The notes below the pieces were generated by a model. The model had not been told where the DNA came from. It ran no database searches and was given only the letters and a program-made list of their open reading frames with translations. Positions 12,585-18,709 of a stretch of DNA of 18,709 nt are shown one piece after another. The DNA is from SIG440 sp045592585. GTDB lineage: Bacteria > Bacillota > Clostridia > Monoglobales > Monoglobaceae. The position numbers and the translations under genes were made by a program. Numbering within the stretch: the first letter of the stretch is position 1; the number at the start of each line of letters is the position of its first letter. The stretch covers positions 1-18,709 of the forward strand of contig JAZNVB010000099.1 in NCBI GenBank assembly GCA_045592585.1. Reading direction: 5' to 3'.

Positions 12585-14141
12585 TTATGCACTTTGAAAA
12601 ATTTCTTCAAATATCCATTGGATTTCAACTCTCCCTTCTTTGCTTACTATCATCTTATCAATAAATTTTTCTACAACCTTTCTGTCAATCTTTTTAATCT
12701 CTCCAATCTCCTTATAAATTTTTACATTGATTTCTTTTTCATTCTTTTTTGCAAGAATGGCTTTTTGTTTTTTCTTCAGTTCTCTGATCATGTCCTCGAC
12801 AGTTATTTGCTCCAACTCCAATTCTTCGGATAATCTCATATACTCATCATCAGTTACTTGATTATCCATTAATTTCTGGAACAGTTTTTCTTTATTCTTT
12901 CTTATTCTGTCAAGGATACTAACTTCAGCTTGGAGTTCTTTTTTAGTCAGATTTAATTCACTTGCAGATGTGATAACCTCTTCTTTGAACTTTGCTAATT
13001 TTTCTTTACTATTTAACATTACAACTTTAATAGCATCATCAATTAAAGCAATCAAATAATCCTCACGTATCTTTTTATCATAGCAACCCGGACTGTTTCC
13101 CGTCAAAACTGGAGTCTGGCAGAGAAGAACATGATTCTTTGACCATGTGTAAAAATTCCTTCCACAGCGTCCGCAAACAACCTTGCCTCCGAATAATGTC
13201 TGACCTAATTTTACACCTTTTCTTGATTCTCTCTTTGTGGATTTTGTCATATTAAACATTTCTTCGCTTACAATCGGCTCATGAGAATTCTCAGTAATTA
13301 TCCACTTGTCTCGTGGAACTTTGGTGGCTGTTTTGCCACGGATTTTATCAACTTTATACCTTCCGAATATGAGTTTCCCAGTATATTGTTCGTTATTAAG
13401 CATTTTATGAAGGATTGTCCGAGTCCACATATTCATTTCCGAGATTGTACCATCATCTTTCAGCTTGTTGTATTTAAAATACAAACGAGGAACAAGGATT
13501 TTCTCATCATTCAGATACTTTGCAATTGCATCGTATGTTATCCCCTGACATCGCATCTCAAATATCTTTCTGACAACTTCCGCAGGTTCTCTATCCAATA
13601 TAAGCTTTTTATTTTCATCAATAACATAACCATATATCTTTTGAAAACCAATATACTCCCCGTTTCTGGCTTTAGATTGAAAGCTTGTCTTGATTTTCTT
13701 TGAGGCATCTTGCGCATAGATTTGTGATATGAGGTTTTTGATAGATATTTCAAATCCTCCTGTATCCCCCATATAATTGTTACTGTCATAGTGATCACTA
13801 ATCGCTATAAACCTTAGTCCTGTATATGGGAATATCTCCTCTATGTAATGCCCCACATCAATACTGTTTCTTCCAAAACGGGAAAAATCTTTAACTATGA
13901 TAACATTTATTATACCGCTTTCAGCAAGCTCAAGCATACGCCTGACGCCAGGTCTGTCAAAGTTTGTACCGGAGTATCCGTCATCACAAAATTCTTCAAC
14001 TTCATAATCCTTAAACTCTTCTTTTTCATTAATATACTGATACATTAAATCTCTCTGAGCTTTTATGCTGTTGCTTTCATCTTCTTCAAAGTCGTCATCT
14101 GCAACGGATAAGCGCATATATATTGCTATAATCTTACCCAA
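12585..14141 (-). CDS. Large serine recombinase (third of three)
   Basis: A complete large serine recombinase, 518 aa from the chosen start. The N-terminal catalytic domain begins IIAIYMRLS, with nucleophile Ser12, and later has VKDFSRFGRN. The recombinase domain is in the middle. A zinc ribbon follows (CGRCGRNFYTW with later cysteines), then a coiled-coil-rich C-terminal part (about the last 130 residues, rich in Lys/Glu/Leu). Such enzymes cut and rejoin DNA at att sites through a Ser-DNA link. TTG at 14141 is preferred: GGTGG lies eight bases upstream and it overlaps the stop of the second recombinase by eight bases. An ATG at 14180 would add 13 residues but has no ribosome binding site. 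It is the last gene of the operon. Confidence 0.88.
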   Translation of the reverse strand: MGKIIAIYMRLSVADDDFEEDESNSIKAQRDLMYQYINEKEEFKDYEVEEFCDDGYSGTNFDRPGVRRMLELAESGIINVIIVKDFSRFGRNSIDVGHYIEEIFPYTGLRFIAISDHYDSNNYMGDTGGFEISIKNLISQIYAQDASKKIKTSFQSKARNGEYIGFQKIYGYVIDENKKLILDREPAEVVRKIFEMRCQGITYDAIAKYLNDEKILVPRLYFKYNKLKDDGTISEMNMWTRTILHKMLNNEQYTGKLIFGRYKVDKIRGKTATKVPRDKWIITENSHEPIVSEEMFNMTKSTKRESRKGVKLGQTLFGGKVVCGRCGRNFYTWSKNHVLLCQTPVLTGNSPGCYDKKIREDYLIALIDDAIKVVMLNSKEKLAKFKEEVITSASELNLTKKELQAEVSILDRIRKNKEKLFQKLMDNQVTDDEYMRLSEELELEQITVEDMIRELKKKQKAILAKKNEKEINVKIYKEIGEIKKIDRKVVEKFIDKMIVSKEGRVEIQWIFEEIFQSA

Positions 14142-15798
14142 TATAGACACCACCGTTTTTGATAATGTCTTCAAAGACATTAGAAAACTTATAACAGATT
14201 TCTACTTGATTATCGCCTGACAAATTAATTCTTCCAATAAACGCATCAACAATTTCCTTTGTGAGACGGTTATCTTTTTCAAACTGAAGCAGTTTATTAA
14301 ACCAACTCTGTCGCTCAAGCCTATCCATGATATGCTTTTCTCTTTTAATTTCAATACCTTCAAGCAACTTTTTATAACGCTCCTGCTTTTCCCTGTAGAC
14401 TTCTGTAAGTGCGTTATATTCATCGCCTGTTATCTTGCCGGTTCCAAAATCATCAAACAGATTACTTCGCAAAGTATCAATATCTTCAATTATCTCATTA
14501 CACCTGGCGATGTCCTCCTCATATTCCGTCAATACCTTTGAGTTGGGATTTAAAACGATTTTCTTGTTTTTGACAGCCAAACATATATAAAATTGCAATG
14601 AACTATAGACAACCTCACAAAGTTCATCTTCATTTATTTTTCCGAAACTGCAATATGTCTGCTTTCCACGGGAGTCGGACGGGCAAGCATAAAAGATATT
14701 ACTTATATTACCTGATTTATCTTTCTTGTATTGTTTGACTAATTTAGAGCCACAGCAACCGCAATACAGGTTATTGAATATGTAAGGAATATCCATCTTT
14801 TTTGTTATTGGACCTCGTTTACTCTTTTCCAGTTTCATTTGTGCCATCTCAAAAATATCGTCTGAAACAATGGAAACATGTGCATTTGGAATAATATTTC
14901 GTTCCTCCGACTTTGTTATTCTTAGTGGTTCATTCCTATACATATCTATCCTTGTTTTGCCAAGGACAAGATAGCCAATATACAAAGGATTGCTGAGTAT
15001 AGCTTTGACAATATGTGTATTCCATACAGCATTGGCCCATCTTTTATTTTTTGATATACCATTTTTGATTTTATACTGCGCCGGAGAAATTACCCCTTCG
15101 TCATTAAGTTGTCTGCTAATCTCAATAATAGACATATCCTGATTGACAAACATATCAAAAACTCGTCTGACAATGGGCGCAACCTCTTCATCAATTTCGA
15201 GTCTACCCACCTTTGTTTCGCTCTTTTTATATCCAAAAGGAGCAAAAGCGGATATGAACAAACCCTTTTCAATAGTATTCCGCCTGCTGATTCCGACTTT
15301 CCTTGATGCTTCTCTGGCATAGTTCTCATTAATCAGATTTTTGATTGGAAGCAAGATATCTTCAAGTGCGGTATTGTTTCCGTATAAGGAATCATAATCA
15401 TCGTTTATTGCAATAAATCTTGTATTGTACTGAGCAAAAAACTTGTAAATATAATAAGCCGCCTCAAGGTGATTTCTTCCGAATCGGGATAGGTCTTTTA
15501 CAACAATACAGTTATACTTGCCATCCACTACACCTTTAATCATTGCCTCAAATCCCGGTCTTTGAAAACTTAACCCAGATTCTCCGTTATCGCAGAACAC
15601 ATCGCACAGCATCAAATCACCTTTTGTGTTAATATAGCTTGTTACAAAATGCTCCTGATCACGAAGAGTATTTACATTTCCCTTATGTCTGAAGTCTTCA
15701 TTGGACAAGCGGATGTAAGCCGCAGCTCTGTATGTAGTGTTAATTTGCTCCTGCTTGGTTTTTTCTGCCTGCATAGTTTCTTTGCTTTTTCGTGCCAT
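14134..15798 (-). CDS. Large serine recombinase (second of three)
   Basis: A 554-aa complete large serine recombinase. A polar N-terminal extension of about 22 residues precedes the catalytic strand AAAYIRLS with Ser32. VKDLSRFGRNHLEA and the recombinase domain follow, with a zinc ribbon (LYCGCCGSKLVKQYKK and two later Cys residues) and a Lys/Glu-rich coiled coil. The ribosome binding site GGGAGGG is six to seven bases before the ATG. It starts 15 bases after the stop of the first recombinase and overlaps the third, so all three are likely one transcript. It is clearly divergent from the other two, not a recent tandem copy, which suggests separate roles. Confidence 0.9.
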   Translation of the reverse strand: MARKSKETMQAEKTKQEQINTTYRAAAYIRLSNEDFRHKGNVNTLRDQEHFVTSYINTKGDLMLCDVFCDNGESGLSFQRPGFEAMIKGVVDGKYNCIVVKDLSRFGRNHLEAAYYIYKFFAQYNTRFIAINDDYDSLYGNNTALEDILLPIKNLINENYAREASRKVGISRRNTIEKGLFISAFAPFGYKKSETKVGRLEIDEEVAPIVRRVFDMFVNQDMSIIEISRQLNDEGVISPAQYKIKNGISKNKRWANAVWNTHIVKAILSNPLYIGYLVLGKTRIDMYRNEPLRITKSEERNIIPNAHVSIVSDDIFEMAQMKLEKSKRGPITKKMDIPYIFNNLYCGCCGSKLVKQYKKDKSGNISNIFYACPSDSRGKQTYCSFGKINEDELCEVVYSSLQFYICLAVKNKKIVLNPNSKVLTEYEEDIARCNEIIEDIDTLRSNLFDDFGTGKITGDEYNALTEVYREKQERYKKLLEGIEIKREKHIMDRLERQSWFNKLLQFEKDNRLTKEIVDAFIGRINLSGDNQVEICYKFSNVFEDIIKNGGVYIG

Positions 15799-15813
15799 TT
15801 TGTGTTCCCTCCC

Positions 15814-17460
15814 TTACACTGCCTCAGAACATATAAACTGTTCCGATTTAATGTTATCAGAGATTTTATTTAGCTCATCCAGTTCGGTTTGATAAACAAA
15901 TCTTATATCTACCGTCCTGTCAGCACCGAACACAACATTTTTAACAAACAAAGCAACTGCTTCTCGTTTGAGTGCACCTAAATTCTGATATTGTCTGAAT
16001 ACCTCTACCCATGAATCATTTTGTTCTACAACATTTTGCGATGTTTCGTGCTTCTTTCGTAAAACTTCTAATGACTCTTCTGCTTCTTCCAGCATCTTAG
16101 TCTTAACTTTACGGAGTCTTATATACTCCTCATCACCTAAGACTCCACTTATATGCTTTTCACAGAGAAAAACAATAGAGTTTTCAATTGCCTTGATTTC
16201 ATTTCTCTTTTCACTGATATCCATAAGCAAAATGTTATTTATACTTTCTGCAATTGAACTGTTTCCGTGCTTTTGCAAACGATAGTTCACATCAATCATA
16301 CATCTTATATGAAACTGTAGTGCTTTCAAAACAACCTCTTCAGCCTCATTATATGGTATCATAGGCATATCACAGGATTTGTCAGCCTTGTTACAGCATA
16401 CAAGGTAAGGATATTTCCCGGACTTAGTGCTTTTCACCTTTCTCGTCATTTTACCGCCACATTTTCCGCACCTGACCATTCCAGAAAGTGGATAAACTGT
16501 TTTCTGCGATGGGGAGATGCGTGTTTCAAGTTCAAGTAATCTCTCAACTGCCTTAAAATGAGATAAAGGAATAATTGCATCGTGTGTATCATTTACCACA
16601 ACCCACTTTTCTTTATCAACAGGCTTTGATTTTTTACACTTGAATGTGGGCTTTGTAATACGCCCCTGTACCAGAGAACCGCAATATGTCATATCAGAAA
16701 GTATGTTTCTTACTTCTGTTGCACACCATTTACAAACTGACTTGCGTTGAAACGTGGCTGTGTAATTACTGTTCTGGCTTTTTTTATATTCCGCCGGGGA
16801 CTTAATACATCGAGCATTCAGTTCGTCAACTATGCTGTTGACACTGTACCCTTTAATCATCAAATGAAATATTTCTTTTACCACAAATGCTGCATACTCA
16901 TCGATAATCAATTTGTGTCTGTCTTCAGGATCCTTTATGTATCCATACGGGGCAAAGTTCTTAACGCACTCGCCCATCCTTCTCTTTGTATCAAGCTGTG
17001 CCCTGATTTTAACCGATATATCACGACAATAATTATCGTTTATAATGTTTTTAATTGGTATCAGGAACATATCTGTTTCGCTTGTATCATTATTACTGTC
17101 ATAGTTGTCGGTTATAGCTATAAACCTTATTCCCTTTTGTGGAAATACTTCCTGCATATATCTGTCGCATTCATAGTGATTTCTTCCGAAACGCGAAAGG
17201 TCCTTTACAATAATACAATCAATTTCCCCGGCATCAGCATCTCTCATCATTTCATTAAATCCGGGACGGTCAAAACCAGAACCGCTTACACCATCATCGA
17301 CATACTTTTTCTTGAAAACCAAATCATCATGGTCATCGATATACATACGTATCATTTTTTCCTGATTCACAATACTGTTGCTTGCAGTTGCAATAGAATC
17401 ATCTTCTTTTGATAATCGCAAATACATTGCGCATCTGAACACTTTTTCTTTTTTTGGCAT
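15814..17460 (-). CDS. Large serine recombinase (first of three)
   Basis: A 548-aa complete large serine recombinase. The catalytic strand CAMYLRLSKED carries nucleophile Ser17, and IIVKDLSRFGRNHYE is at about residues 83-97. The recombinase domain runs to about 300. A zinc ribbon lies at 331-363 (CGKCGGKMTR and CC-x6-C), followed by a coiled coil. AAAGGAG lies eleven bases upstream of the ATG. It has a recognisable promoter at 17587-17615 and a hairpin-rich leader. Family members act as integrases/excisionases of conjugative transposons and related elements; which sites this one uses cannot be read here. Confidence 0.9.
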   Translation of the reverse strand: MPKKEKVFRCAMYLRLSKEDDSIATASNSIVNQEKMIRMYIDDHDDLVFKKKYVDDGVSGSGFDRPGFNEMMRDADAGEIDCIIVKDLSRFGRNHYECDRYMQEVFPQKGIRFIAITDNYDSNNDTSETDMFLIPIKNIINDNYCRDISVKIRAQLDTKRRMGECVKNFAPYGYIKDPEDRHKLIIDEYAAFVVKEIFHLMIKGYSVNSIVDELNARCIKSPAEYKKSQNSNYTATFQRKSVCKWCATEVRNILSDMTYCGSLVQGRITKPTFKCKKSKPVDKEKWVVVNDTHDAIIPLSHFKAVERLLELETRISPSQKTVYPLSGMVRCGKCGGKMTRKVKSTKSGKYPYLVCCNKADKSCDMPMIPYNEAEEVVLKALQFHIRCMIDVNYRLQKHGNSSIAESINNILLMDISEKRNEIKAIENSIVFLCEKHISGVLGDEEYIRLRKVKTKMLEEAEESLEVLRKKHETSQNVVEQNDSWVEVFRQYQNLGALKREAVALFVKNVVFGADRTVDIRFVYQTELDELNKISDNIKSEQFICSEAV

Positions 17461-17485
17461 AAAAAAATTCGCTCCTTTTAAAAAA

Positions 17486-17633
17486 TGGAACGAAACCAGT
17501 ATTTATGCATACAAAAACACATATGGTTTTTCATATGTTATTTCGTATTTATATTCAGTTTGCGAAAAGTTTCGCGGTTCGAATACATTATAACATATAA
17601 AGGTTTTATTTACAAGACCTAAAATTTCGTTCC
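17486..17633. repeat. Inverted repeat around the recombinase promoter and leader
   Basis: ggaacgaaa (17486-17494) and tttcgttcc (17625-17633) are perfect 9-bp inverted repeats that enclose the promoter and leader of the recombinase operon. Inside are the hairpins GCGAAA-AG-TTTCGC (near 17563-17576) and CATATG-GTTTTT-CATATG (near 17519-17538). They could be regulator or recombinase binding sites. Confidence 0.5.
17587..17615 (-). promoter_or_regulatory. Promoter of the recombinase operon
   Basis: Minus strand: TTGTAA (17615-17610), 17-base spacer, perfect TATAAT (17592-17587). The leader to the first recombinase is about 120 bases and contains two hairpins. Confidence 0.6.
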
Positions 17634-17658
17634 TGCTATTTTTTATTAAATATGTAAG

Positions 17659-17907
17659 CTACAATATCAAAAGCGCATCTACACAATCGCCGATTGTACA
17701 TCCAGTTTCATCTTCAAATGTTGTTTTAACTACATACTTTCCAATCTTAAAAGCAAATGGATTCTTCATTTTTTCTAGAACATCCTCCATTCTTTCCTTT
17801 GGAGGCAAATCACATCTTATATCAATGGTTGAAATATCAACCAAGGAGTCCCTATCAAGTTCTTCTTCGGGTATGTGTTTGAAATTTTTTAATTCTTCTA
17901 TTTTCAT
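17659..17907 (-). CDS. DUF6870-like small protein
   Basis: An 82-aa soluble protein beginning MKIEELKNFKHIPEEELDRD, with VDISTIDIRCDLPPKERMEDVLEKMKNP in the middle and KYVVKTTFEDETGCT near the end. This pattern matches, from memory, the DUF6870 family found in clostridial mobile elements; its function is unknown. AGGTG lies six bases before the ATG at 17907; a GTG nine bases further upstream is less likely. It lies 198 bases upstream of the first recombinase, on the same strand but outside the inverted repeat that encloses the recombinase promoter. Confidence 0.7.
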   Translation of the reverse strand: MKIEELKNFKHIPEEELDRDSLVDISTIDIRCDLPPKERMEDVLEKMKNPFAFKIGKYVVKTTFEDETGCTIGDCVDALLIL

Positions 17908-17988
17908 GGCTATCACCTCAAAACCTACTCAAATTTAGTATGTTATGTATATTTTGCTATCCGTTACATACAAATAATAACATAGCTC

Positions 17989-18017
17989 TTGACATTTGTC
18001 AATAGTTTGTATATAAT
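17989..18017 (+). promoter_or_regulatory. Consensus promoter with overlapping palindrome
   Basis: TTGACA (17989-17994), 17-base spacer, TATAAT (18012-18017), all consensus. The -35 box is half of the palindrome TTGACA-TT-TGTCAA (17989-18002), which could be a repressor operator. A second dyad, TATGTTAT (17939-17946) with ATAACATA (17977-17984), lies in the same divergent intergenic region. Confidence 0.8.
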
Positions 18018-18060
18018 ATTTTTGAAAATATCTCTAATTAACAAAAGGACGGTGATAAAA

Positions 18061-18709
18061 ATGCAAATTTTTAACGCTATTTATAAAAAAGGAAATATGC
18101 TGCAATGCAGATTTAGTGATGACTTTTTACACCCCGACTATATCGGATATGAATTCCCTATTGGACATCATCTTATTTCTGCTATTACCTATGATAAAGA
18201 AATCGCAAAGTTTTATTTTGCTGAATTAGTTAAAGCGTATATTTCGTATCTTGAAAACAAAACAAAGGAAGATTTTCGTCTATATGAGAAAGCATTGTAT
18301 AGAATAGATGATTATTGCATTTATCTCCATCAGGTATCCTATGTGCTCATTAAGGCACTTACTGAGGCCCATCCTACTTACAACGATTATGATCTTTTGG
18401 ACATTACCGAATATTATTGTAATGACGAGACCTTCAAAATATTTGAAGGCATGTTAAAAAGAGTTAAAAAGGATGGTCATGTTCAGACGAAAGAGTGTCT
18501 TGAATTCTGGGATTATGCTACAGACTGTATACTTGAATGGTTTGAATATCTGACAGATATGATAAGAAATAATTTCTATGAGATTGCAAAACTTCCTGCA
18601 GAAATTACAGGCACTGATCGGATAACATATTTAAACATTGATAGCAGAGAGTATATTTATAAGATGGATTTCCCTATGCGTATCAGTCCAGCCTTTGGCG
18701 AATCAGTTG
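18061..18709 (+). CDS. Unrecognised protein, truncated by the window edge
   Basis: An open frame of 216 codons from ATG 18061 runs off the right edge. AAGGACGGTG upstream serves as ribosome binding site, and a consensus promoter precedes it. The start reads MQIFNAIYKKGNMLQCRFSD. The chain is mostly helical, rich in Tyr, Ile, Glu and Lys, with no membrane segment, signal peptide or motif that I recognise. It is divergent from the DUF6870-like gene and belongs to the putative element. The perfect promoter suggests strong, probably repressed, expression. Confidence 0.75.
   Translation, partial: MQIFNAIYKKGNMLQCRFSDDFLHPDYIGYEFPIGHHLISAITYDKEIAKFYFAELVKAYISYLENKTKEDFRLYEKALYRIDDYCIYLHQVSYVLIKALTEAHPTYNDYDLLDITEYYCNDETFKIFEGMLKRVKKDGHVQTKECLEFWDYATDCILEWFEYLTDMIRNNFYEIAKLPAEITGTDRITYLNIDSREYIYKMDFPMRISPAFGESV

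Larger units (their letters stand above)
12541..18709. mobile_element. End of an integrative element carrying three serine recombinases (partial)
   Basis: Three large serine recombinases, a DUF6870-like small gene and an unrecognised gene with mobile-element character lie together in AT-rich DNA. Recombinase genes of this type usually sit at an element end and read outward, which fits a left end near 12360-12580. The right end is outside the window, and no attachment duplication can be tested here. The exact left limit is a guess. Confidence 0.55.

Noticed and set aside
16747..17412. Long plus-strand ORF (221 codons) opposite the first recombinase
   Set aside because: It is the antisense shadow of a well-supported recombinase, with no ribosome binding site or recognisable domain.
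1..18709. tRNA or rRNA genes, including a tRNA attachment site for the element
   Set aside because: I found no cloverleaf or TTCGANTC-type T-arm with matching acceptor stem, and no rRNA-like segment.

Overview
The window reads as a chromosomal segment of a spore-forming, low-GC Firmicute of the class Clostridia. Supporting evidence is the presence of spoIID and spoVB-like genes, a sigma-E-type promoter in front of spoIID, strong AGGAGG-type ribosome binding sites, consensus TTGACA/TATAAT promoters, a cysteine-containing S18 and large serine recombinases typical of gut clostridia. I cannot place it to genus.

Bases 1-9600 look like ordinary host chromosome. On the minus strand, reading right to left: spoIID (own sigma-E-like promoter), a cytidylate-kinase-like gene (own sigma-A-like promoter, terminator at 5222-5244), a SpoVB-type flippase starting at TTG 5038 behind a structured dispersed repeat, then a two-gene amino-sugar unit of nagA and a large unassigned glycosidase-like protein. 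The amino-sugar unit has a promoter at 3444-3472 and a possible 15-codon leader ORF. On the plus strand is the classic rpsF-ssb-rpsR operon. It has a perfect consensus promoter, a leader that can fold over the rpsF Shine-Dalgarno sequence, and a strong terminator. It converges on an M16 zinc peptidase gene.

Bases about 9605-12213 are visibly more AT-rich and look acquired. Three short gene units, all on the minus strand, are separated by copies of one repeat: paired half-size chromate transporters; a small lipoprotein; and a Phd-Doc toxin-antitoxin pair with its own promoter and large operator. The repeat has a 27-bp core at 9611, 10882 and 11397 that is 24-26/27 identical between copies, and a decayed relative at 12175. 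Each intact copy begins within about 15 bases of a stop codon. One copy is a 115-bp imperfect palindrome with 18-19-bp terminal inverted repeats. The layout resembles a cassette array, such as an integron or an analogous system, but no integron integrase is visible and the match to attC boxes is only partial. This is the main candidate for something undescribed.

Bases 12215-12357 hold a MITE-like palindromic repeat. From about 12585 to the right edge is a recombination module: three complete, tandem, probably co-transcribed large serine recombinases reading toward the cassette-like region, a DUF6870-like small gene, and a divergent unrecognised gene that runs off the end. This is probably one end of an integrative element that continues beyond the window. 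Whether the recombinases have anything to do with the repeat-bounded genes is open; adjacency and shared orientation are all the sequence shows.
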